64,000 nucleotides of DNA from Porticoccaceae bacterium LTM1 (GTDB lineage: Bacteria > Pseudomonadota > Gammaproteobacteria > Pseudomonadales > Porticoccaceae). The stretch is taken from contig CP127080.1 in the NCBI GenBank assembly GCA_030252795.1, positions 264,536 to 328,535 of the forward strand, in the 5' to 3' direction. The position numbers were made by a program, and so were the translations under genes. Shown piece by piece: positions 49,919 to 59,382 of this stretch. Each line of letters begins with the position of its first letter. The stretch's first letter is position 1. The notes beneath the pieces are model-generated. The model was not told the origin of the DNA, ran no database searches, and was given only the letters and a program-made list of their open reading frames with translations.

Positions 49919-50503
49919 CTACTCAGAGAAGGTAATGGTCTTGTAACGCCATGCCTCAATGCGATCAGACCAGTGATTGGTACCCAGTCCGGCCTTCAGC
50001 TTCAATTGCTGCAAAAAATCTTTCTTGTCGGGCAGGCTGTTCCACACCGCCGGCAGGAAGGTAGCGCGGTGTACCCCTTCCTGAATGATCAAGCCGTCTT
50101 CTCCAGGACGCAGTTGTTCCAGCAAATCCTTTTCACTGGTAAAGCAGAGCGGTTGTGGAGTGGTGAGTATGGAAATTTCGATGTGCAGTTCCGGTTCCTC
50201 TTCACGCTTAACGCGGGGAAAACGAGGGTCCTCAAAAGCCGCGGCATGCGCATTATGGACTACATCGTGAACCAGTGGCCGGTAAGCGTGGGTGGTGCCA
50301 ATGCAGCCGCGCAATTTGCCTTTGATGTGAAGACTAACAAAGCAGGCAGCATCCTGCTGCAATGAAGGAGGAAAGTGGCTCGATTCCACCAGTGCTTCAC
50401 GACCGGTGGCGAGATAACAACGAATACTGTCTCTCGCTAGCTTGAGTAGCAGGCTTTGATTAAGTGGGTCGACTGGCAAAAAATTTTTATTCTCTACCGG
50501 CAT
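49919..50503 (-). CDS. amrA: AMMECR1-family protein (AmmeMemoRadiSam system protein A)
   Basis: 194 aa from the ATG at 50503, which has a GGAG site; an ATG at 50545 would add 14 residues. The AMMECR1 core is complete with LRGCIGT at 64-70, the LHIEISIL strand and GLIIQEG. Biochemical function is unknown. It occurs together with a MEMO1 protein (next gene) and a radical-SAM enzyme, a co-occurring trio found in archaea and bacteria. Confidence 0.92.
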   Translation of the reverse strand: MPVENKNFLPVDPLNQSLLLKLARDSIRCYLATGREALVESSHFPPSLQQDAACFVSLHIKGKLRGCIGTTHAYRPLVHDVVHNAHAAAFEDPRFPRVKREEEPELHIEISILTTPQPLCFTSEKDLLEQLRPGEDGLIIQEGVHRATFLPAVWNSLPDKKDFLQQLKLKAGLGTNHWSDRIEAWRYKTITFSE

Positions 50504-50591
50504 TGCATTTTGCTCCGGGGTTTTGCTCGGTACTGACGCTATCATTAAAACAGTCGGTAGTGCAATTCACTACCGGACGATTGCCAGTATC

Positions 50592-51374
50592 TCATGGATA
50601 AAGTGCAAAGGTGCCGTAGCCGACAACACTGTCTTTGTTACCAGCAGTATCGCCAGAATTGTTTCTGGCCAGCTCGTGAATGTGCAGCTGCTTTTCTTTG
50701 GCGAGCATCAACAACCCATTCAGAGGGCGGCAGCCGCAGGCCTGGTTGCCGTGCAGGTCGGCATCCAGATTGAGAATTTTTTCACTGGTTTCGGTGTCAA
50801 TACGGTTGGCTTCCCGGTAGCTGTGAAAGTGACTTAAATCAGTGCTGATCACAATCAATGTCTCTTCGCCGCCCCAGACACTTGCCAGAACTTCGGCTAC
50901 TTCAGCAGGTTTTGCATCGCCAACTACCAGTGGCAACAGCGTGAATTGATTTAACACCGTTTGTAAAAAAGGAAGCTGAACTTCCAGTGAGTGCTCCAGA
51001 AGGTGTGCCTCGGCCATTCTGACAACCTGTGGCAGTGAACTGATTTTATTCACCAGCTGTTGATCAATAGGGATATTACCCAAGGGGGTGATGAATTGGT
51101 CGCAGTCTGGAAGGGCTAAGCCTCGCAGGGAAACTCGGTGAGACGGGCCCAGCAGTACAACCTTGTGGATTTGGTCAGCTATGGCTGGCAGCAACCGGTA
51201 CCCGGCTGCTGCTGCCGGACCTGAATAGATGTATCCGGCATGTGGCTCTATCAGAACTTTTGGTGTGATAGTTTTGGGCTTAGCCTGCTCCAGCAGTTGA
51301 TTGACCGTCTGCTGTAATTCGTGAGGGTTATCTGGATAAAACAAGCCGGCAACGGCTGGGTTACGAATACTCAT
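50592..51374 (-). CDS. amrB: MEMO1-family protein (AmmeMemoRadiSam system protein B)
   Basis: 260 aa. Family residues appear in HAGYIYSGPAAAAGYRLL (His45), LLGPSHRVSL, STDLSHFHSY and CGCRPLNGLL, matching the copper/iron-binding pocket of human MEMO1 and the class III dioxygenase fold. It lies 88 nt upstream of the AMMECR1 gene on the same strand and is divergent from the radical-SAM gene. Confidence 0.93.
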   Translation of the reverse strand: MSIRNPAVAGLFYPDNPHELQQTVNQLLEQAKPKTITPKVLIEPHAGYIYSGPAAAAGYRLLPAIADQIHKVVLLGPSHRVSLRGLALPDCDQFITPLGNIPIDQQLVNKISSLPQVVRMAEAHLLEHSLEVQLPFLQTVLNQFTLLPLVVGDAKPAEVAEVLASVWGGEETLIVISTDLSHFHSYREANRIDTETSEKILNLDADLHGNQACGCRPLNGLLMLAKEKQLHIHELARNNSGDTAGNKDSVVGYGTFALYP

Positions 51375-51438
51375 GGATGGGTCGTAGGCTGCTATCTTTA
51401 AGGTAAGTCTAGATTGTTTTCACCCGGAGGTGGGTGTT

Positions 51439-52533
51439 ATGACCCTCGATATGCTTGAAACTCCTCCCGCCAGTTTCCCAGGCCGTTATTGGCACAAAGT
51501 TGATGATGGCCGCCTGCAGTGTGATGTATGCCCGCGCCACTGCAAATTGCGAGAAGGACAGCGTGGACTGTGTTACGTGCGTGGTCGCGAAAATAACCAG
51601 GTAGTGCTCTACAGTTATGGCCGATCCAGTGGCTTTTGTATCGATCCCATTGAGAAAAAGCCACTTAATCACTTTTTGCCGGGCACTCCGGTGCTGTCTT
51701 TTGGCACAGCCGGTTGCAACCTCGCCTGCAAATTTTGCCAGAACTGGGATATGAGTAAATCACGGGAGATGGATACTCTCGCCTCTGAAGCAATGCCCGG
51801 GCAGTTGGCGGATACGGCCAAGCGACTCGACTGTCGCAGTATCGCATTTACCTATAATGACCCGGTGATTTTTTTGGAGTACGCCGTGGACGTGGCAGTG
51901 GCATGTCGCGAACAGGGTATAAAAAGTGTTGCCGTGAGTGCCGGCTATATGGGCAGCGAAGCGCGCAACGAGTTTTACGATTACATGGACGCTGCCAATA
52001 TTGATCTGAAAGCGTTCACTGAAAGCTTTTACAAAAAAATCTGCGGTGGGGAACTGCAGCCGGTATTGGAAACCCTGGAGTATATTTATCATCACACCGG
52101 CACCTGGCTGGAGATAACCACTCTGCTGATTCCCGGCGAAAATGATTCCGATGCAGAGCTTAACAAACTCAGCCAATGGGTGGCTGACCATCTCAGTGTG
52201 GATGTTCCATTGCACTTCACCGCATTTCATCCGGACTGGAAAATGCTCGATCATCCCCATACGCCTGCTACTACACTCACGCGCGCCCGTAATATCGCTA
52301 TGGCTAATGGTCTGAACTATGTCTACACCGGTAATGTCCACGACCGTTTAGGTAGCAGTACCTGGTGCCCTGGTTGTGGGGCGTTACTGATTGAACGGGA
52401 CTGGTATGTTCTGGGAGAGTGGGGTATTAATGCCGATGGTCAGTGCTGCAAGTGTGGTTATCAGGTGCCGGGGTTATTTGAGGGCGAGCCGGGAGAGTGG
52501 GGAGCGCGAAGAATGCCGGTCAGGATTGCATAG
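51439..52533 (+). CDS. amrS: AmmeMemoRadiSam system radical SAM enzyme
   Basis: 364 aa from the ATG at 51439 with GGAGG 8 nt before; an in-frame GTG at 51430 overlaps that site and is less likely. The cluster motif is CNLACKFC (C93, C97, C100). Extra N-terminal cysteines CDVCPRHC lie at 28-35, and a C-terminal zinc-ribbon-like part has WCPGCG and CCKCG. PflA-like radical-SAM family. Divergent from MEMO1 with a 64-bp gap. The substrate is unknown. Confidence 0.94.
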   Translation: MTLDMLETPPASFPGRYWHKVDDGRLQCDVCPRHCKLREGQRGLCYVRGRENNQVVLYSYGRSSGFCIDPIEKKPLNHFLPGTPVLSFGTAGCNLACKFCQNWDMSKSREMDTLASEAMPGQLADTAKRLDCRSIAFTYNDPVIFLEYAVDVAVACREQGIKSVAVSAGYMGSEARNEFYDYMDAANIDLKAFTESFYKKICGGELQPVLETLEYIYHHTGTWLEITTLLIPGENDSDAELNKLSQWVADHLSVDVPLHFTAFHPDWKMLDHPHTPATTLTRARNIAMANGLNYVYTGNVHDRLGSSTWCPGCGALLIERDWYVLGEWGINADGQCCKCGYQVPGLFEGEPGEWGARRMPVRIA

Positions 52534-52554
52534 TACTCAGGGTGAACCCGGTTT

Positions 52555-52752
52555 ATGAAAGCTTTGGAGGAGCACTCAATTTCCTGTCCTTACTGTGGAG
52601 AGTCCATTGAAATTATAGTGAGTGCCGACGAAGTTTCGAGTGAATATATCGAAGACTGTCAGGTCTGTTGCCGGCCCATTGTTATTGCAGTGGAGTTAAA
52701 TTCAAAAGGTGGTGTTACAGTATTTGTGCGTACCGAAAATGACACCTACTGA
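52555..52752 (+). CDS. CPXCG-motif cysteine-rich protein
   Basis: 65 aa putative zinc-binding protein with CPYCG (ISCPYCGESIEI) and CQVCCRPI, the two metal knuckles of this small family. It lies 21 nt after the radical-SAM gene on the same strand and may be co-transcribed. The end overlaps the convergent MATE gene by 7 nt. Function unknown. Confidence 0.9.
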   Translation: MKALEEHSISCPYCGESIEIIVSADEVSSEYIEDCQVCCRPIVIAVELNSKGGVTVFVRTENDTY

Positions 52753-54131
52753 TCCTGCACCAGCAAGGTATCTTCCTGTTTTTTCTGATGCTGCCAAACC
52801 ATAACGTTTAACAACAGCGCCGACACACTCAATGCTACAACCGCACCCAGCCAAAAGCCGGCCACACCCATTGGCTCACCCCAGAAGCTCGTCATCGCCA
52901 GGCTATAGGCAAGAGGGAAACCCACCACCCAGAACGCTGCAAATTGTATGTACATTGGTGAGCGGGTAATTTTAAAACCGCGCAATGCGCCCATTGCACC
53001 AACCGCAAGAGCATCCATCAGCCGGAAGGCGGCGGCGAAGGCCATCAGCTCGATGGTGATTACCTGCACGGATTTGTTGTCGCTGAACAGCGTCGCCAGT
53101 GCTTCAGGAAACAGCAGGTAAACAGTCATTTGTACCAGTGCGATGGCAGCAATCAATATCAGCCCCACTTTACAACTGAGCCGTGCCATGTTGTGACGCT
53201 TGCCACCTATGTTGTGGGATACCGCGATGGTAATCGCCTGGGCAATACCCAGTGGCGCAATAAACATAAAGGCATCTATCTGTTGGGCAATGCTGTGGGC
53301 TGACACCACTTCGGAGCCCAGTTTGGCGACAATCAACGGGATAACGCCAAAGTAACTGAACTCAAACATGATGGTGGTGGCGATTGGCAAGCCTACCTTG
53401 AGGATCGCTTTAATATCTTCCCATTTCGGTCTGTACCATTCGCTGAATAAGTTGAACTTGCGCGGCGTGCGTCCGTACTTCAGCCATAAGAAAAACGACA
53501 ATGTTTGCAGGGTGACCACAATTAATGTGGCCCAGCCGCAACCAGCGCCACCCAGTCTTGGCAGACCGAAGTGGCCGAATACCAGTGCATAATCGAGCAC
53601 ATAGTTCAGTAAAAGGCCGAGGATATTTACCACCATGACGGCCTGCGGCACATTCACCGCTTCCAGGGTGGTTCGTTTCCAGAACATCAAGTGGTACATA
53701 AATACCGTGGCCAGCATGGGGTACAAATATTGGCGTGCGATATCCACTACTTCCGGCTCAGCGCCCAGTTGCCCTACCAGCCAGATGCCAAAAATCATCA
53801 GCAGGGTGGCGATGATGCCCAAGGGCAATGCCAGCCACATACATTGATGGAACTGGTTGCGAACAGCCTCGCGATCATTGGCACCAAAGTGGAAGCCCAG
53901 CATTGGCCCATTGGCAAACAGGATTCCACCAAGGATCAGAAATACAAAAATGGTCAGGCTATTGCCGAGCGTAACGCCTGCAAGGTCATTGGCACTGGCT
54001 TGGCCAGCCATAAATACATCAGTCAAACCAATACCCACGGCCGCGGCCTGGCCGATAACCAGTGGCAGTCCAAAGCGAAACAGACGGTTGGCTTCACGCC
54101 AAAAGCTGTGTTGGGCGGTTTGATCGTTCAT
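52746..54131 (-). CDS. MATE-family efflux transporter
   Basis: 461 aa with twelve hydrophobic segments in two MatE repeats (FRFGLPLVIGQAAAVGIGLT; ILKVGLPIATTIMFEFSYFG). Likely a Na+- or H+-driven multidrug exporter of the NorM type. Substrate not deducible. It converges on the CPXCG gene. Confidence 0.93.
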   Translation of the reverse strand: MNDQTAQHSFWREANRLFRFGLPLVIGQAAAVGIGLTDVFMAGQASANDLAGVTLGNSLTIFVFLILGGILFANGPMLGFHFGANDREAVRNQFHQCMWLALPLGIIATLLMIFGIWLVGQLGAEPEVVDIARQYLYPMLATVFMYHLMFWKRTTLEAVNVPQAVMVVNILGLLLNYVLDYALVFGHFGLPRLGGAGCGWATLIVVTLQTLSFFLWLKYGRTPRKFNLFSEWYRPKWEDIKAILKVGLPIATTIMFEFSYFGVIPLIVAKLGSEVVSAHSIAQQIDAFMFIAPLGIAQAITIAVSHNIGGKRHNMARLSCKVGLILIAAIALVQMTVYLLFPEALATLFSDNKSVQVITIELMAFAAAFRLMDALAVGAMGALRGFKITRSPMYIQFAAFWVVGFPLAYSLAMTSFWGEPMGVAGFWLGAVVALSVSALLLNVMVWQHQKKQEDTLLVQDQ

Positions 54132-54320
54132 TATTGTGTAGGTCAGAAATTAGGAACTAATAGCAGTTGCTATCTTTCAAAAGAAGGTCGCTGATGCGAC
54201 AAGCAACGATAAGCGTTCTGTAGCATAGCCGCAAAAGGTTTCGGTAGAAAGGTGTCGGAGCTTGGTTTAGGCTTGATTATCGATTTTTTTCAAAATATTG
54301 CCAAAGTACAGGGAGCTGTG

Positions 54321-55832
54321 ATGTCGGGTGAATCTATGACGCTGACCGCGTTCGTTTTGAATGTGTTTGCGGTATCGGTTTTAGCCATATTCGTATTGGG
54401 TGGCATCACTTTAGCGATACTGTACATTATTGATGTTCGCCAAACCCGCCATGCGATTCGACACAACTACCCGGTAATAGGCAGGCTGCGTTATTGGTTT
54501 GAGCACTTGGGTGCGTTTTTCCGGCAGTACTTTTTCTCCATGGACAGGGAGGAGATGCCATTCAATCGAGCCCAGCGCAGCTGGGTGTATCGCGCCGCCA
54601 AGAACCTCGACAGTACCCAGCCGTTTGGCTCTACAAAGCGTATTGATGTGCCTGGCACTGTATTGTTTGTCAGCACCCCATTTCCAACCCTGAGTGAGGA
54701 TGCCTGCGAATCCGAGCCGGTAGTAATTGGTCCACAGTGTCCACACCCATTTACCGCCAAGTCATTTTTTAATATTTCCGGTATGAGCTTTGGTGCCATT
54801 TCCAAGCCAGCGGTGAAAGCCCTGTCTCGCGGAGCAGCGGAGGCTGGCTGCTGGATGAATACCGGTGAAGGCGGGTTGAGTCAGTATCACCTGGAGGGGG
54901 GTTGCGATATTGTTTTTCAAATTGGCACAGCCAATTACGGTGTTCGTGATGCAGCGGGTAATTTAAGCGAGGAGAAACTTCGTGAAGTGGCTGCGATTGA
55001 ACAGGTAAAAATGTTCGAATTAAAAATCAGTCAGGGAGCAAAGCCCGGTAAGGGCGGTATTTTACCTGGGTTGAAAGTAACGGAAGAGATTGCAGGAATT
55101 CGCGGTATACCGGTTGGGAAGGATTCAATCAGCCCCAACCGTCACAAGAATGTTCGCACAGTCAGTGATCTGTTGGACAGCCTGAACCGGATAAGGGAAG
55201 TTACCGGCAAGCCGGTGGGGTTCAAAATGGTAATGGGTGGTACCAGCTTTTTTGAAGATCTCTTTACTGCCATTAGTGAGCGCGGCCATGAGTACGCACC
55301 GGACTTTATTACCCTGGACAGCGCCGATGGCGGTACTGGCGCAGCACCACAGAGCTTGATGGATCACGCCGGCATGCCGATTAGGGAAAGTCTGCCGCAG
55401 GTGGCGGATTTGCTGGAGGAATTTGACCTGCGTGGGCGCATCAAATTAGTTGCTTCCGGCAAACTGATCAATCCGGGTGATGTTGCCTGGGCGCTGTGCG
55501 CTGGCGCAGACTTTGTTGTGGCGGCACGGGGCTTTATGTTTGCGCTGGGTTGTATTCAGGCGATGCAGTGCAATAAAAATACCTGCCCTACCGGTGTTAC
55601 GACACATGATCCAAAACTGCAGGCGGGACTCGACCCCACTGACAAGGCAGTGCGAGTGGCAAATTACGCACGCAACATGGTGTATGAGGTGGGGGTGATT
55701 GCTCACTCTTGCGGTGTGCCAGAACCGCGCCAGTTGACCAGACGTCACGCCCGTATTGTGGTGGAGCCGGGACGCTCGGTGTCATTACAAACACTCTATG
55801 ATCAGCGCGATCAGCCGATTCGAATACTGTAG
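54321..55832 (+). CDS. FMN-binding glutamate-synthase-family membrane protein
   Basis: 503 aa from the ATG at 54321 (GGGAG before it); an in-frame GTG at 54252 is possible. Two hydrophobic stretches near the N-terminus (about 8-33) anchor it, then a GltB-like FMN barrel: SFGAISKPAVKALSRGAAEA, GGLSQYHLEGG, GAKPGKGGILPG, DSADGGTGAAP, and the Cys region CIQAMQCNKNTCPTGVTTHD resembling the 3Fe-4S site. It lacks the glutaminase domain, so it is not classic glutamate synthase. Substrate unknown. DoxX follows 34 nt later. Confidence 0.88.
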   Translation: MSGESMTLTAFVLNVFAVSVLAIFVLGGITLAILYIIDVRQTRHAIRHNYPVIGRLRYWFEHLGAFFRQYFFSMDREEMPFNRAQRSWVYRAAKNLDSTQPFGSTKRIDVPGTVLFVSTPFPTLSEDACESEPVVIGPQCPHPFTAKSFFNISGMSFGAISKPAVKALSRGAAEAGCWMNTGEGGLSQYHLEGGCDIVFQIGTANYGVRDAAGNLSEEKLREVAAIEQVKMFELKISQGAKPGKGGILPGLKVTEEIAGIRGIPVGKDSISPNRHKNVRTVSDLLDSLNRIREVTGKPVGFKMVMGGTSFFEDLFTAISERGHEYAPDFITLDSADGGTGAAPQSLMDHAGMPIRESLPQVADLLEEFDLRGRIKLVASGKLINPGDVAWALCAGADFVVAARGFMFALGCIQAMQCNKNTCPTGVTTHDPKLQAGLDPTDKAVRVANYARNMVYEVGVIAHSCGVPEPRQLTRRHARIVVEPGRSVSLQTLYDQRDQPIRIL

Positions 55833-55866
55833 TAAATGAATGCTGCCGTTTTAATAGGAGAGAAGA

Positions 55867-56475
55867 ATGAAGAGCCTGATGGTGTTGCACAATGGCTTTT
55901 TTAATCAGCTCGGCAAAGCGGATTTTCTCGCACCACTGTTACTACGGATTTATCTGGCACCGGTATTGATGCAGGCAGGCTGGAACAAGATTGGCAATGC
56001 TGAGCGTTTTGAAAGTACTGCCGCCTGGTTTGGTAATCCCGATTGGGGGTTGGGATTGCCCATGCCAGAGGTGATGGCCGCGCTGGCTGGAGGCACTGAG
56101 TTTTTTGGCGGCTTTCTATTGTTGCTGGGGCTGGGCGTTCGAGTTTTGGCAATTCCAATGATGGCCACCATGCTGGTGGCAATTTTTGCGGTGCATTGGG
56201 ACAACGGCTGGCTGGCCATTTCCGATGCATCGAGCTGGCTGGCCAATGACCGGGTGCTAGCTGCTGCTGAGCGCAAGGAGGCAATTCTGGCCATTTTGCG
56301 GGAACAGGGAAATTACCACTGGCTCACCGGCAAGGGCACAGTGACCATTCTGAACAACGGCATAGAATTCGCGGCAACTTACTTTATTATGCTGTTGAGT
56401 TTGATGTTTACCGGCGGTGGTCGCTTTGTAAGCGTGGATTACTGGCTATGCCGCCGGTTTTGTAAAACGACCTGA
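55867..56475 (+). CDS. DoxX-family membrane protein
   Basis: 202 aa with about four hydrophobic segments. The DoxX pattern is seen in LLRIYLAPVLMQAGWNKIGN, GGTEFFGGFLLLLGLGVRVL and the His-Trp loop AVHWDNGW. A redox or membrane-quinone role is usual for the family but not fixed. It sits 34 nt after the FMN-binding protein with a good site (ATAGGAG), so the two are probably co-expressed. Confidence 0.88.
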   Translation: MKSLMVLHNGFFNQLGKADFLAPLLLRIYLAPVLMQAGWNKIGNAERFESTAAWFGNPDWGLGLPMPEVMAALAGGTEFFGGFLLLLGLGVRVLAIPMMATMLVAIFAVHWDNGWLAISDASSWLANDRVLAAAERKEAILAILREQGNYHWLTGKGTVTILNNGIEFAATYFIMLLSLMFTGGGRFVSVDYWLCRRFCKTT

Positions 56476-56593
56476 CACCGAAGCTCAAATATATTGTTGA
56501 GTTATACTCGCCCACGGGATTTGGCGACCAAAGTGAGCCGCATCACGCTCAAATCCCCAGACGCCTGCTCGCACATCTGCAAACAGACTCTGT

Positions 56594-56599
56594 TATAAT
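56594..56599 (+). promoter_or_regulatory. Probable -10 box of helicase gene
   Basis: A perfect TATAAT 28 nt before the TTG start; no good -35 is evident. Confidence 0.35.
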
Positions 56600-56626
56600 C
56601 CGCCGCTTCCTGAAACTGGTTAAAAA

Positions 56627-57955
56627 TTGGACAGCGTTTTGTCAAGCAATAGCAACGAACAACACCCCAAGGCCGAGAACGCCAAATCTGCTCATAAATC
56701 CGGCCGCCGTCGCCGTCGTCGCCGCTCCGGTGGAGGTGATTCCAACAAGTCGTGGGATCTGTCCCAATTCGAGGTTGAGCCGGTAGAGGGCAAGTTGCGC
56801 TTTCACGACCTGGACCTTAATTTGGAGCTGATGCAGGGCATTGCTCAGGTGGGCTTTAAATATGCTTCGCCTATTCAGGCCCAGTCGCTGCCGCACACCC
56901 TGCAGGGTCACGATGTGGTCGGCAAGGCCCAGACCGGTACCGGCAAGACAGCCGCGTTCCTGGTTACCATTATCGACGATCTGCTGAAGAACCCGATTCC
57001 GGAAGAAGAGCGATATGCCAGTGAGCCGCGCGCGCTGATTATCGCCCCGACCCGTGAGCTGGTGATGCAGATTGCCGACGATGCCAAGGAACTGTGCAAG
57101 TACACCGACCTCACCATCCATACTCTGGTGGGCGGTATGGATTACAGCAAGCAACAGCGCAAACTGCATGACAAGGTAGCTGATATTCTGGTGGCAACGC
57201 CGGGTCGCCTGCTCGATTTTGCAGGCAGCCGTGATGTCTATCTGGATCAGGTGGAAATTCTGGTTATCGACGAAGCCGACCGCATGCTGGATATGGGCTT
57301 TATTCCCCAGGTGCGCCGCATCGTTCGCATGACCCCGAAAGGCGATTATCGACAGACGCTGCTGTTCAGTGCCACCTTCACTCCGGAAGTGATGTCGTTA
57401 TCCGAGCAATGGACCCACAACCCGGTAATGATTGAAATCGAAGCCGAGCGCGCCGCTGCTGAAACAGTGGATCAAAAGGTCTACCTCACTGCTAACGAAG
57501 ACAAGTTTTCCCTGCTCTACAACATCATCAACCAGGATGAAGTGGAGAGCGTGATTGTATTTGCCAACCGTCGCGACCAGTGTCGCCGCCTGCAGGAGCG
57601 CCTGCAGAAGAAGGGCTTCAACGTTGGCCTGTTGTCCGGTGATGTTCCCCAGAACAAGCGTGTTCGCACTCTGGAAGACTTTAAGTCCGGCAAGCTGAAA
57701 GTGCTGGTAGCTACCGATGTTGCAGGTCGTGGTATTCACGTCGACGGCATCAGCCACGTGGTGAATTTCACTCTGCCGGAAGAGCCGGAAGACTACATCC
57801 ACCGTATTGGTCGTACCGGTCGTGCCGGTAAGTCTGGCACCTCAGTGAGCTTTGCCTGTGAAGACGATGCATTCCTGCTGGAACCGATTCAGCAGCTGCT
57901 GGGCGAAGAGCACAAGCTGACTTGTGAGCAACCGCCGGAAGAGTTGCTGGCTTAA
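56627..57955 (+). CDS. rhlB: DEAD-box ATP-dependent RNA helicase, RhlB-like
   Basis: 442 aa. A short basic N-terminal tail with a run of seven Arg (about 27-33) precedes the helicase core: Q motif, AQTGTGKT (motif I), PTRELVMQ (Ia), [10 protein letters not shown] (II), FSATF (III), and [12 protein letters not shown] (VI). RhlB works in the RNA degradosome in enterobacteria. The start is a TTG at 56627; there is no ATG before the core, and a second TTG lies at 56639. An intrinsic terminator follows. Confidence 0.9.
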   Translation: MDSVLSSNSNEQHPKAENAKSAHKSGRRRRRRRSGGGDSNKSWDLSQFEVEPVEGKLRFHDLDLNLELMQGIAQVGFKYASPIQAQSLPHTLQGHDVVGKAQTGTGKTAAFLVTIIDDLLKNPIPEEERYASEPRALIIAPTRELVMQIADDAKELCKYTDLTIHTLVGGMDYSKQQRKLHDKVADILVATPGRLLDFAGSRDVYLDQVEILVIDEADRMLDMGFIPQVRRIVRMTPKGDYRQTLLFSATFTPEVMSLSEQWTHNPVMIEIEAERAAAETVDQKVYLTANEDKFSLLYNIINQDEVESVIVFANRRDQCRRLQERLQKKGFNVGLLSGDVPQNKRVRTLEDFKSGKLKVLVATDVAGRGIHVDGISHVVNFTLPEEPEDYIHRIGRTGRAGKSGTSVSFACEDDAFLLEPIQQLLGEEHKLTCEQPPEELLA

Positions 57956-57971
57956 CAGCCGTTCAGTCGCT

Positions 57972-57999
57972 AAAAAGGCCACATATAGTGGCCTTTTTT
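57972..57999 (+). terminator. Intrinsic terminator of helicase gene
   Basis: AAAAAGGCCAC/GTGGCCTTTTT stem with a 5-nt loop, 17 nt after the stop codon; the T-run follows on both strands. Confidence 0.85.
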
Positions 58000-58200
58000 A
58001 TTGTCTTTATTTTGTTATCACCCTTCGGCTTCCCAGGCAAAGTTTGTCGTGGGAATGATGTGCTCGGCGTGGCACATTGAGAAATCTTTGGGTAGGACGG
58101 CTCAAAACAATGGACATAGCAGTGCCACCTGGGGAGTCAGTGGATCTTTAGGGGGCGTACAATTCTCTGCCAAGAAGGTGAAGCTCTTTTAGCCCTTTTT

Positions 58201-58423
58201 TGACTCGTTTCGCTCGGTCCAGCGGACCGCCTTCGCAGAGCTTCGGCGCCCAAAGCTTTGCTTTGTCTTTTGGTTTCTTTTCTTTTTGGGAAGGCAAAAA
58301 GAAAAGAAACTCGCCCCCAGCGTAAGAAATTCAGTACGCCGCAGGCGCACACCGAATTTTCGGGGGCGAAATCCAACCTACCTGGAATAGCTATCTGAGA
58401 TCCTTCGCTGCGCTCAGGATGAC
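58201..58423. repeat. Dense intergenic inverted-repeat cluster
   Basis: The 498-bp gap between the helicase and cysZ holds a perfect 15-bp palindrome of GTTTCTTTTCTTTTT type (58273-58310), a second stem with TCGCCCCC/GGGGGCGA ends (58311-58369), and a single arm of the GTCATCCTGAG repeat (58399-58423). No gene is supported. Confidence 0.65.
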
Positions 58424-58453
58424 AAAGTTGAGTACTCAGATGACTACGTCGGT

Positions 58454-59245
58454 CTAGGCCTCCGCAGGCAATGCCTCCGACCGATACTTATCCAGCCACA
58501 TCGCGGTGCCACCGGCCACTGCAGCGGGACCTACAAACAGGTTGAGAATTGGCACCGCCATTGCTCCAAGTACCAGGCCGCCAAAACCCAGCGCCTGCTG
58601 GCGTTGCTGCTTGGCTTGCTGCAATAGGGTGCTGAAACTTACCTCGTTGTTATCCGCTGGGTAATCCAGATACTGCAATGTCATATTCCAACCGCCCCAC
58701 AAAAAGGTAATTACCGGGGCCAGAAATGACAGCAGATTGATTCCCGGCACCCAGATTAATACCAGGATCAATACCCCGATACCGATGCTTCTCGGCAGAA
58801 AGTAACCCAGTTTAATGAACTCGCGCTTGATGGCACTGACGGCGATTCTCATGGCCCGTTGTGTAGTCATCGGCTCTTCATTGCTGTTGCCTCTCAAAAC
58901 TTCCTCGACCCTTTCGGCTAACAGGCCATAAAAAGGGGAGCCAATCAGGTTACTAATCAGGGTGAAGGTGTAGGCATAAACCAGCAGAACCAGGGCGGCA
59001 AAAATCAGCCAGAGAACCCACAGCAGGGATCCTACCCAATGTAACCAGGCAGGTAGCGCATCAACCTTGGCGGTAACCCAGGCCATAACGTCCTGAAACC
59101 CGTTAATCGCCGCCATGGTAAGACCGATAAAAAGCAGAATATTGATCAGTATCGGTGCGATTACGAATGGCCGAACTCTGCGGTTTTTTAGTAATTCAAA
59201 GCCTTTCAGTAAGTAACCGGGGCCGGAGAGGGTGTTAGTTATCAT
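58454..59245 (-). CDS. cysZ: Sulfate transporter CysZ-like (EI24 family)
   Basis: 263 aa with about four to six hydrophobic segments. It opens with GPGYLLKGFELL and has the family pattern GSPFYGLLAERVEE and FLWGGWNMTLQYLDYPADN. E. coli CysZ is a sulfate channel of similar size. No cys genes lie adjacent, so the substrate is inferred from family only. Confidence 0.9.
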   Translation of the reverse strand: MITNTLSGPGYLLKGFELLKNRRVRPFVIAPILINILLFIGLTMAAINGFQDVMAWVTAKVDALPAWLHWVGSLLWVLWLIFAALVLLVYAYTFTLISNLIGSPFYGLLAERVEEVLRGNSNEEPMTTQRAMRIAVSAIKREFIKLGYFLPRSIGIGVLILVLIWVPGINLLSFLAPVITFLWGGWNMTLQYLDYPADNNEVSFSTLLQQAKQQRQQALGFGGLVLGAMAVPILNLFVGPAAVAGGTAMWLDKYRSEALPAEA

Positions 59246-59266
59246 AAAAACAGGCTACCTTTGTTA

Positions 59267-59306
59267 GGGCCTGATAAGACTAATTGAATCAATGCTAGCA
59301 GGCTCT
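59267..59306. mobile_element. Short derivative of the MITE-like family
   Basis: Forty base pairs whose ends match the termini of the element at 45714-45980: on the minus strand it opens AGAGCCTGCTAGCATTGA and closes ATTAGTCTTATCAGGCCC. It looks like the two ends joined after internal loss. It lies 22 bp upstream of the cysZ start. Confidence 0.55.
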
Positions 59307-59382
59307 ATTTATTCGGTTTCAGGGATAATTGTCGACACATTATCCTGATAATTGAACTTCGATAACAACCAGGGAGTAAAAA

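Noticed and set aside
58137..58376. 79-codon minus-strand frame rich in Lys, Arg and Ser
   Set aside because: It lies wholly in the inverted-repeat cluster, and its sequence is the translation of those palindromes; no ribosome site.
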